Part shown: piece after piece, positions 22,854 through 31,535 of the stretch | How positions within the stretch are numbered: the stretch's first letter is position 1 | Layout of the letters: each line of letters opens with the position of its first letter | Origin: Cyathus striatus | Taxonomy: Eukaryota > Basidiomycota > Agaricomycetes > Agaricales > Nidulariaceae | Direction of reading: 5' to 3' | Length of the DNA stretch: 64,000 bases | NCBI GenBank assembly: GCA_025738555.1 | Contig: JAOVFP010000014.1 | Coordinates: 434,001 to 498,000, forward strand | Notes under the pieces: model-generated | Seen by the model: the letters and a program-made list of their open reading frames with translations, nothing else | Databases searched by the model: none | Told to the model about the DNA's origin: nothing | Program-made: the position numbers and the translations under genes

Positions 22854-23448
22854 AGGAGTCGAGTGAATCGGAATTTGGAAGGAGGTAGAAATTGTCTCCC
22901 TCAGGGGTGTCCTCGGGACGATCGCGTAGTCTGGCCCAAGATTTACCCAGGTTCTGGGTAAGTTTGGAGGTCCCGTTGGGATAGCTTCCTCTGTGGGTAA
23001 GGGTGTAACGATTTTGGGAAGGAGTGGAGGAAGAAAGAATGGTACTGGGAAGGTCTTCTATTCAGGCAGTCTGAGTGTATTGTGCTAAATTCAGACTAAG
23101 CATGCTTCTCAGGGCCTCATCCTGCATGCGTTGGCTAGAAGCTTCTGCTTCCATAGCGTTTCTGAAAATATTGAAGCTTCTGACTAAAGCTTCTCCATTT
23201 TCAAGGTCGGCAAGGGAGTGTCGGGTGGAGTCGAGATTTTCCTCTGATACGTTAAGGAAAACTTGTCGGAAGTCTTCGACCCTGTCTAAGGGTTCATCAG
23301 GGTGTTCGGCGAGATAATGAGTGTGTCGGTAGTTGGTGTTAGAAATGATAGTAGGGAGGGAAAGGGGTTCGGTGGATTGTGCAATGAAGGAGCGAGGGTT
23401 GGAGGTAGATTCCATAGCGTTAGAAGAGGTGTTGTTGTTGGAAGACAT
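22240..23448 (-). CDS. Third ORF of the retrotransposon: zinc-knuckle protein
   Basis: ATG at 23448 opens a frame of 403 codons to TGA at 22240, broken only by a TGA at 23062. The N-terminal 128 residues are Ser/Asn-rich and then helical and acidic (RVEDFRQVFLNVSEENLD). After the TGA comes a CCHC knuckle, CYECGTIGHTRKNC (C-x2-C-x4-H-x4-C), followed directly by a second Cys/His group (CGGCSKHTPGHYEQSC) and further Cys-rich and basic segments. It begins about 50 bp after the pol stop at 23502 and ends before the 3' LTR. An extra ORF here is not part of the basic Ty3/Gypsy plan; the knuckles suggest nucleic-acid binding. It is drawn from base-by-base translation of the minus strand. Confidence 0.6.
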
Positions 23449-23501
23449 GTTGGTGAAGATACGACTGGTTAATCATGTTTAGATTGTAATAATCTGTTGT
23501 T

Positions 23502-26500
23502 TCATGTCATTCCAGCTTTCTTCTTATACTCTTTGAGAAGTTCTTTTGCATTTTCCAGGTATCCCTCATGTACCCATTCATCCTTGGCTGACGAATATCC
23601 TTTCCATCAGATTCTATATTTGGTTACTGGTTCCGACTTTTGGTTCTTCCGTTTCCTCGGAGTCCGATGTCTGACGATTGCTTCTATTTCCCATTCAGGT
23701 TCTTCTTCTATTAGTTCTGGGGGAGGTTCTAAGAAATTCTTCCCATGTACCGATGTTTCCTTGTATGGTTTTAAAAGCACCGTGTTGAAGACGTTGTGAA
23801 TGGTCCATTGTTCTGGAAGTTCCAATTTATACATATATGGTGCCAGTTTTTCGATGATCTTGAAAGGTCCTTCTCTTTTTGGGGCCATTTTTCTGGAAGG
23901 GTAGGCAATGTCGAGATTTTTGTTGTCCAACCATACTAGATCTCCAACTTCGTATTTTGTAAAGCTGTGTTTCTGGGCTTCTGAAGTCTTCTGTTGAGCA
24001 ATTCCAATGAGTGCCTGGGCTTCTTTCCATGCTTCTTCCATATCGTCTAATCGGACATCTATTTCCTTGATGTAAGTAGTGTCTCTTACTGTCGGGGTTA
24101 ATACCGGTTCATATCCGTGAATAAGGAAGAAAGGTGAATGTTTCGTGACAGAGTTGATCTGAGCATTTCTGGATATTTCTGCTTCTGGAATATGATTTGC
24201 CCATTCATGTTGTCTTGCGCTACAGAAGCATCAAAGGTAAGTCTTGATTTCTTGGTTCATTCTTTCCGTTTGTCCATCAGTTTGAGGGTGATAGGCAGTA
24301 GATCCTTTCCATTTGATACAATGATGTTTAAGGATTGCTTGGAAAATTTCTGCAGTGAATCGTGGGTCTCGGTCAGAGATAACAGCATTCGGCCAACTAT
24401 ATCTTCGATAGACAGTTTCTTGGATTAATCTTGCTGTTCTTTCCGCGTTTAATCCTTTCATGATGCAGGGTTGAAATATTACCCCCTTTGTAGATCCTTG
24501 GTCAACCACGACCAAAATGGCATCAAAGTCCTTGGATTTAGGTAAATCTGTGATGAAGTCCATGGAGATCTGTGAAAAAGGACATGTCGTTCCTGGGGTT
24601 CTGATCGGATTTATTGGAGGCTTTGGCCTTCTATCATAATGCATTTGTTGACATGTTGCACATCCTTCGACGTAGTTTCGGATAAAAACTCCCATTCCTG
24701 GCCACCAGTATTCCTTTTTGACAAGTTGTTCTGTTCCCCATCATGCGTGATGTCCACCTGGTAAAGAATCATGGTGTAGTTCCACAATTCCTTTTCAAAG
24801 TTCTTCATTTTCTGGAATGTATACTCTATTTTTGAAGAATATAATTCCGTCTTCTACTTGCCAATCGTCTAGAGCTGATCTAATTGGAGGTAAATCTTTT
24901 GCTTCGATTGCTGAAAGAATGTTTTTTGCCAGCTTGTCTTTGTCTGTTTTGTCAATAACCAGATCTCGAAGTTCAGTTGCCATAAGATTGATCGATATAT
25001 GTGTATCGATTCGTTTGATAAACCAGTTGTCTGGTAGCATTATGACTCCTTGGTTTTCAAGGTCCTTTTCAGGCATGAAGTCGCAACGTCGTGAAATTAG
25101 ATCAGCTTCCAAGTTCTTTTTCCCAGGAATATGTCACATTCCTATATCGTAATTTGAAAGGAGTAGATGCCATCGTGCCTGTCGTCGATTCATTTTCTGA
25201 GGTTCCATATGATATTTCAAATTCTCATGGTCTGAGAATAGAACTATTCGGTTCGGGTGTCCTTCTAGAAGATGTCTCCAAGATTTGAAAGCGTGTACGA
25301 TCGCATAAAGTTCCTTGTCGTAAATTTGGTAATTCCGTTCAGTGGCAGTAAACATGTGTGAAATATATCCACATGGTTTCCAGAATCCGTTTTCGTCTTC
25401 TTGTTTTAGTACAGCCCCTGTAGCGTAATCGGAAGAGTCGACGAGTATGACAAAGGGTTTCTCCAGGTTCGGCATTCTGAGTATAGGTTCTCTTAAGAAT
25501 GCTTGTTTCAGTTCTTCGAAGGATTTTTGTTGATCTTCTCCCCAGTTCCATGGTGTTCCGTTTCGAGTTAGTCTGGCAATTGGTTTGACCTTTCTGCTAT
25601 AGTTGTCAATGAACTGTTGATAAAAATTGCAGAATCCCATGAATGATTGTACTTCTTTGACCTTCTTTGGTGCAGGCCAATCGGCTATTCCGGCAAGCTT
25701 TTTGGGGTCCATGGCTATTTCATTTGGTCGTATGATCATTCCCAGGTAGTCAACTTCTTGAACTTCAAATAGACATTTCTCTGGTTTTGCAAAAAGTCTG
25801 TTATCCCGAAGTATTTGAAGAACTTCTCGTGTGATCTGTTGATGAAGTTCTAAATCATTCTTTGTGAAGATGAGTATATTGTCTAGATATACTCGAACGA
25901 GTCCTCGAGTGATGTAGTCTTCCAGGAGATGGTTAATCATTCTCATGAAAGTTGCCGGTGAATTGCAAAGTCTGAAGAACATGACAGTTGGTCTGAAGAT
26001 GCCTCATTTTGTGATGAAGGCAGCTTTTGATCGGTCTTCCGGGACTATTTGAACCTTATTGTATGCTCCATGGAGATCCATTTTTGTGAATAAATCGGCG
26101 TCCTTTAGATCTTCCATAAGTTGTTTGATATGAGGTAAAGGGTATCGATCTTTAATGGTTCCTTGATTAAGGTAGTGGTAGTCCTGGCATGGTCTCATGT
26201 CTTCCATGTCCTTTTTCCCTACGAAGAAGAATCCAGCAGTGTTTTCGGCATCTGTGGAGTCTGGTTGAACTTCTTCAATATATCCTTTCTGAAGGTTTTC
26301 ATCAATGAATTTGTTCATTGCTTTATCTTCTCTGATACTGAGCGGATATATTTTGCTTTTCCGGGGTCTAAAGTCTTCCTTCATTCGTATGTGATGATCC
26401 CATGGTCATGAAGGTGGAAACTCTTCTGAGGTGTCCTTGTCGAATATGTCTCTGTAATCCCTGAGATGTTCTGGTACCATCTGTTCAAAGGTTTTCTTAA

Positions 26501-27425
26501 CCTTTTTGGGTTTGTGAGATAGCTGTTGTGAAATTGTCTGTTTTACTCTGATAGGGATTCCATATTCTTCAAATAAAGGTTCCTTCGTTTCAAAAGATGT
26601 GCCTAGTCTGTGTTCCGTAAAAAGAGGGTCCTCAATGTCTGTCAAGAAAGCTCGTAAATGAAGGCTTTCGATTGACGTTTCTTTGGTATCTTCTTCGAAT
26701 TTGTTTAGTTGCATCCAATATATTTCAATTGGATTCCAGTTGTCCTGTTTGGGTAAGTCCGGGATTTCAATCATCTTCTCATTGGGGATTCTTGTATCCT
26801 CGAGAGAATACCTGTAATCTTGAGGGAGCGTTTCCATTTGCTCATTCTCTGATTCATCTGGTATTTCTTCTATTGATGCCGGGTGTCCTGTTCGTTTAAT
26901 TTCTGTGGGTTGTTTTGCCTTGTTAAGTTCGATCTTCATTCGAGTTATTTTGACAGCTTGGGCGAGTACTCGGCCTAGTCTTAGTTCCTTGTTGATGTGG
27001 ATCTGGTTAATTTGAAGAGTTCCTTTTTCCCAGTCAATTTTGGGGTTACTTCATCAGAGAAAAGGGTATCCCATTATGATTTCTTCTTTTCCTAATCCGG
27101 AAAGATAAAATCGGGTCGGAATTTTGGCCATTCCGATATTGATTTGGTCTTCAACGTAATGGGAAATATAACCTTTCTTGTTCATAGTGCCGTCAGCATT
27201 TAGAACAGGAACTAGACTGTCAAGTATTTTTGGAGTTAGATTTAATCTACTCGCCGTTGACTGACTCACGAAGTTTCCTCCTGCCCCAGAGTCAATTAGG
27301 GCAGGAACTGTTTCCGCTTTTGAAAATGAAACTGGTACTCGCATAGTATTTCATTCTATGTTAGCTACAATTACATTTGATATAACAAGTGGAGGTCCTA
27401 CTGCGGATTTTGTAGTCCTCCTTAG
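23502..27425 (-). pseudogene. pol: pol polyprotein of the LTR retrotransposon, with ten TGA interruptions
   Basis: One continuous frame without indels. Protease DSGAGGNFVS (27.3 kb); reverse transcriptase (26.0-25.7 kb) whose YxDD box reads YLDN at 25878-25889; RNase H with VDSSDYATGAVL; integrase with an HHCC finger (HHDSLPGGHH...CATC) and DDE core (SMDFITDLPK, ISDRDPRF, YHPQTDGQTER); a C-terminal chromodomain-like segment (EWEIEAIVRHR...WKGYSSAKDEWVHEGYLENA). In-frame TGA codons start at low coordinates 27351, 27054, 27051, 26406, 26004, 25134, 24795, 24741, 24231 and 23607, several at sites where related elements have Arg. Product inactive as written. Confidence 0.85.
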
Positions 27426-29030
27426 AGAAAACCCATGTCTTCGACTTCTTTGAAGGCTTTCGTCTTTTCGTCACCTTCTTCCATGTTTGCAAATATAGCT
27501 CAGATGTATTTGCTAGCATCCGATCCTTTCGTGAATTTCAGGGGTTGGTTCGAATTTTGATATCCCCTGTTCTGGTTTGTGTTAGAGCCGGAGCTCTGGT
27601 TTCTGTTGGAATTTCCCTGGCGTTTCTCTGGGCAATCCTTGGACATGTGTCCTTTGCTTCGGCATTGGAAGCATCGTCCTTCTTTCATTAATTGGGTTCT
27701 TTCTTCTACTGTAAGTCGATTGATATTGACTTCCATTCGATCTACGTCCATGGCAAATGGGTTGCGTTGTTGTCGTTGTTGGGGTCAAGAGAGAATGGGT
27801 CTCCTTCCTTCTCTGTTTTGATCGTAGTGTACCCCTTCTCGATAGTTTCGATCGAATCGTCGGGCATCTGCCTTCCATTCGTCTAGGGTGGTCGGGACTT
27901 CTTTTTGTCCATAGACCTGTCTTCGGAGTGGTTTGTTCAGACCTTGTTTGAAGTAGTCTGTAAGTGTGTGGTTGTCGTTCTGTTCGGAGAGTTCTTTAAG
28001 AATGTCGAATTCTGTGATATATTTGTCAGCGGATCGTTTTCCTTGTTTGAGTTTCTGGAGTTTGAACCATGCTTCGTCTTTGGCATCTACTGGGTCAAAG
28101 TTTTCCAAGAAAGATTTTTTGAAATTCAACCAGCTTTCAATTTGTGGGGTTCCTGTGTCATTATTGAAGTATTGATTATACTTCATTTGTTTCCATGCTC
28201 CTGCGGTTCCTCCTTTGATGTAGGAGAGTGCAAATGACACTCTAGCTTTATCGGTCTTGTATACTCCATCATTGATGTATAGATAGAGTTCGACGCTTCT
28301 GATCCAGTCTTTGGATTTTCGTTTGTCGCCGTTAAACTTAAATGGTGGGTTAAGTTTAAGTTCTTTCGTGTTTTCTGTGTCGTCGGGATTTGGGTTTTGC
28401 CCAAAGTTTCCTGGGGAATTTCCGGGGTTTCCTCTGTTTCCTCCTCCACCTCCGGATCCACTAGGGAATCCGGGTGGTGGTCCACTAAATCCTCCTGGGG
28501 GCCGCTTGGTCCTTCTCCAGGGTCTGAGTCTGATCGTTTCTTTCCTTCGATTCTGGCAGCCTTCATGGCTTCCAGAAGTTCTTCTTCAGCAATGTTTCTG
28601 GGTGCATATACATTGGTCCTGGTTTGATCTTCCATAACTATGGTAGCCATCTTTTCTGATGCTGTTTCGTAGTTTTCAGTTTCGGTATTTCCACTACTTG
28701 GTGTTTGCTTTGGTGAGGCTAAAATTTGCCTGAATAATTCTTGTGCTGCAGGTGATATCACCTGTTCGGTTAAGGCAGGGTTCGTTTGTGTCGGTGTTGG
28801 TTCTTCTGAGACGATAGTCAATGGAGTGATTGAAGGTAAGGGTACTATTGGTCAATTCAATAGTGTCGGTCGTCTTTGTATGTCTGTGATTTGTCTTCTG
28901 GTTGGTTGTTCTGTGATGTTTTCAAATGGGAATATGCTTCCTCCTTCTGGTGGTGATACAACGATTTGTTGTTCCCTTTGTTCTTCTTCTGAATCAGAGT
29001 TGTGCCCAGTGGGGGCTCTCCACTGTCCAT
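27422..29030 (-). pseudogene. gag: gag of the LTR retrotransposon, interrupted
   Basis: A likely start is ATG at 29030. The frame then changes at two C5 runs (29011-29015 and 28497-28501); adding one C at each would join the pieces. Three TGA codons (28852, 27785, 27500) interrupt it. The N-terminal part is Ser/Glu/Pro-rich with a Gly/Pro-rich linker; the capsid-like part has WIRSVELYLYIND and FDPVDAKDEAW; the C-terminal zinc knuckle is CFQCRSKGHMSKDC (C-x2-C-x4-H-x4-C). The natural stop is TAA at 27422. The start codon is an inference. Confidence 0.7.
27428..27434 (-). other. Candidate -1 ribosomal frameshift heptamer between gag and pol
   Basis: Minus-strand G GGT TTT, read in the gag frame, lies just before the gag stop TAA (27422-27424). 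A -1 slip here leads exactly into the pol frame (TCT CTA AGG AGG ...), which is open into protease apart from the TGA sites. GGGTTTT fits the X XXY YYZ rule. Confidence 0.55.
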
Positions 29031-29079
29031 AAGACGTTGTGTGTTTCGATGTGCTGCACTGGATAGTGCAAGCGTTTGG

Positions 29080-29093
29080 CAAGCTTCAGCTTT
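29080..29093 (-). other. Primer-binding site, candidate self-priming type
   Basis: AAAGCTGAAGCTTG on the minus strand follows the 5' LTR with no gap. Thirteen of its bases (AAGCTGAAGCTTG) are exactly complementary to CAAGCTTCAGCTT in the sense strand of the LTR (29267-29279). No tRNA 3' end with TGG is evident. This is the arrangement of Tf1/sushi-type elements, whose mRNA 5' end primes reverse transcription. Confidence 0.55.
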
Positions 29094-29622
29094 TGTTATG
29101 ATTGTCGATATTCCGAAGAATATAATCGTACAAGTCAAAAGTCACATGACTTAACTGATCCGAAGAACAAGTTAAATCAGTTTCGAAGTAGTTCTCGTTA
29201 CAAGACAAGAAACTTAAGTTGAAAACTCAAGTATCAAAGTCGAGTAAGAATCAAGTAGTATTCTTTAAGCTGAAGCTTGAGCTCTACTGCCCAAGTTTCT
29301 ACTGTTTAAATACAAACTAGTTCGTACTAATAATAGATAAAGTATGAGTCAAAGAAAGTATGTAAAAGACTACGCATTAATAAGGCACAGTAAAGAAGTG
29401 TGAAAATAAAGTAATAATAGTACAATGACTCGAAGAAAGTCATAAGGAAGTAAAAGTATGAGAAAGCTAAATATAAATAAGTAATGGCTTACACATAGCC
29501 ATTATGAGTCAAAAGTATGAATAAAGCTGTGTAGAAGTAAAGATGTTTGGTATCGATGGTCATACCAAACATGTCAAAGTAAACCAATTGTAAACAGAAG
29601 AAAATAAAGAAAAACTGTAACA
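29094..29622 (-). repeat. 5' LTR
   Basis: 529 bp, nearly identical to 21601-22129; begins TGTTACAG and ends CATAACA on the minus strand. If self-priming is correct, transcription would start near 29279. Confidence 0.9.
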
Positions 29623-29632
29623 GTCACCCTCT

Positions 29633-29871
29633 TGTAGAGGAAGATACCAGGTTGGGGGTATCTTTTCGACAAAGAATGTGAGTTGGGAAGACATCTGTCT
29701 ATCCCTCCAGGATCCTAGGAGGTTGCAAAAGAATGTAAAGATGGGGGAAGCAAACTCGAATTGAAAGAAAGAGGGTATGAGTACTTAAGTAGGAGTACAT
29801 GCAGACTATGCAAGAATATGAAAATGAAATGAAACCTTGTTTTACTATGCAGGCAAATTGCCTGCTCTACA
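29633..29871. mobile_element. Small LTR-like insertion (possible solo LTR)
   Basis: 239 bp bounded by TGTAGAG and CTCTACA, a 7-bp inverted pair with TG...CA ends. It separates the large retrotransposon from the right part of repeat copy C, so it is extra DNA relative to other repeat copies. No clean target duplication is visible (CCTCT against CTATC). Confidence 0.35.
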
Positions 29872-30140
29872 CTATCATATGAGGGAGCATTGTTCTAGAG
29901 CCTCAATCAGCAGTTGAGATTAAGCTGAAGACACTGTTAATGAACTTGAGCATATCTAACAAACCTCCAGCAGTGAGAAATATTTATTTTTGCAAGACAA
30001 CACCTTTTTTGGGGGGATATTTAGTGCTTGCTATTGCAGAAGGCAGTAAATTTGTTTGAGGTAGCACCATTCCAACTTACAGCCTAAATGTAACTTATAA
30101 GTATATCATAGTATATGTATGCACCAATGTTTGTCCAGTT
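29872..30140 (+). repeat. Dispersed promoter-linked repeat, copy C, right part
   Basis: Continues copy C after the two insertions: ATATGAGGGAGCATTGTTCT, CAGTTGAGATTAAGCTGAAG, TTTGCAAGACAACA, TGCACCAATGTTTGTCCAGT. CpG-poor. Confidence 0.6.
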
Positions 30141-30179
30141 CTTGTCACTTTGAAATTACTTCCATATTCTTGCATCATG

Positions 30180-30545
30180 ACACTACTTATCATAAACTGA
30201 TAATTTTTCCTCTTCTCCATTGACTACATTATTCATACATATTTACCTTTATCACCTTCTTATGAGAGGGAGTGTCGTCCTAGAGGCTCGAATGGCAGGC
30301 GAGCTAAAGCTAAAGACGTCATTCGAACCCAAGCACTTCCACGTGACCAGTTTACTTTTTTGCAAGACAACAGATTTGTTTTGGGGCCATCTACTTAGTA
30401 GCCAACTTCCAACCTAACTTTGTGCTTCAATTTGAAAAACTCGAATGAAGTCCAAATTTGACCTAAGTTTATTGCATTGGCTATAAATAGCTTCCCTAGG
30501 CCTGAAGCTTGAAGCATAACAGCAACAACAATAACATCTTGCTTT
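30180..30545 (+). repeat. Dispersed promoter-linked repeat, copy D
   Basis: Carries the AACTGATAATTTTTCCTC, GAGAGGGAGTGTCGTCCTAG and CATTCGAACCC landmarks, then a TATAAATA box (30484) and the 5'-leader-like sequence seen before the RS-LRR genes. Confidence 0.6.
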
Positions 30546-31160
30546 CCCTCCTCTTCTTCGAAGTCAAATATCATGAACAAGGATACTAGCAATATCTCTA
30601 CTAGTAGTTTAGGGCACTACCAACTTCTTGTTCAACACTTTTCCTGAGGAGAACAAGCCACAGTGTTGTGCAGATGGAATGGACGATACTGTGGATGGGG
30701 TTCATGCAGAGGTACGTTGTACATTCATTCAACCAATTTATGGGATTCTGATAGAATCCTACTCCAAGCTCTGATCCAATGGGATTTCACACCCTCTCAT
30801 TGCTCCTCCCCTCTTTCAACTTCTCCCAGGACTAAAGAAGTACTCAAACACTTGCATCCTCAGCAGTCCCATTCCACACGTAGACATCACCACCTTCCAC
30901 ACACACAGCAAACTCGTCAAAGTCCTCTCTCTGACTGGCCTCCTCCCCATCTCTAAACCACCTACATCCATACTAATATCGTCAACTGTACCTCATGCAC
31001 CAGAATCTGAATCTTTACTACAGTGGTGCCTCCGCATGCTCGAGAAATCTGTCTCCAGCACTCATACCCCAAACTCTGCCCCCCTTGTACCAGCCTCACT
31101 CACGCGCATACTCCCCGAATCCATGTACCGCCTCACCATCGACGAATTCACATTAGTCAA
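30546..31160 (+). pseudogene. Truncated 5' fragment of an RS-LRR gene
   Basis: Follows exon 1, the intron donor and the first part of exon 2 of the 36900 gene (MNKDTSNIS, GAGGTACGTTGTACA, then HTLSH..PLFQLLPGLK- and RMLEK-like stretches in shifting frames). The upstream ATG is lost and similarity stops at about 31160, before the charged hinge. Not functional. Confidence 0.7.
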
Positions 31161-31535
31161 TTAGCAAAGACCCAATCTTGGGGTGGTAGTGCGGGAATCA
31201 TGTGCTAGTATGATTTCATCTAGTCGATACACTCCAGTTCGATACATTCCAGTATGGGAGACCTGATCATACCCGAACACATAAACCAAGACACTCATAT
31301 CATTCCAGCATGCGCCATTAAATTGATAATGATATTGTGCTCATACTGCTACGCCATTTTGCGCATCGAGCACATATATTATTTTTACTTAGAAAATATT
31401 ATAGCTAGCTTTTCCTACCACATGGTATACCATCGATATCAAGAATAATGTTGCACAGAGATGACAGTACAGCCCAGATTTGACGTAGTGACAATGCATA
31501 AGGTAGTGAGCCCCGTTTTTTATGATATACTGTAG
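31161..31535. other. Intergenic, no gene recognised
   Basis: AT-rich spacer between the RS-LRR fragment and the 3' end of the NLR gene. Nothing recognised. Confidence 0.4.

Larger units (their letters stand above)
21601..29622 (-). mobile_element. Ty3/Gypsy (chromovirus-type) LTR retrotransposon, 8.0 kb
   Basis: Two 529-bp LTRs (21601-22129 and 29094-29622) bound by TG...CA, with a 5-bp target duplication GTCAC. Transcription is on the minus strand, so the 29-kb LTR is the 5' LTR. Internal order: primer-binding site, gag with zinc knuckle, protease, reverse transcriptase, RNase H, integrase, C-terminal chromodomain-like segment, then an extra zinc-knuckle ORF. I count only four LTR differences, all transitions, so insertion is recent. 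Fourteen in-frame TGA codons interrupt gag, pol and the third ORF, each readable as CGA>TGA. It sits inside copy C of the dispersed repeat. Confidence 0.93.

Noticed and set aside
21601..29622. TGA read as a sense codon (recoding) in the retrotransposon.
   Set aside because: Nuclear genes in the window use TGA as a stop (for example the LRR gene ending at 45189), and CpG transition explains all cases, including the YLDN change.
29633..29871. Second nested retrotransposon with confidence.
   Set aside because: Only a 7-bp inverted pair and no clean target duplication; kept as a low-confidence solo LTR-like segment.
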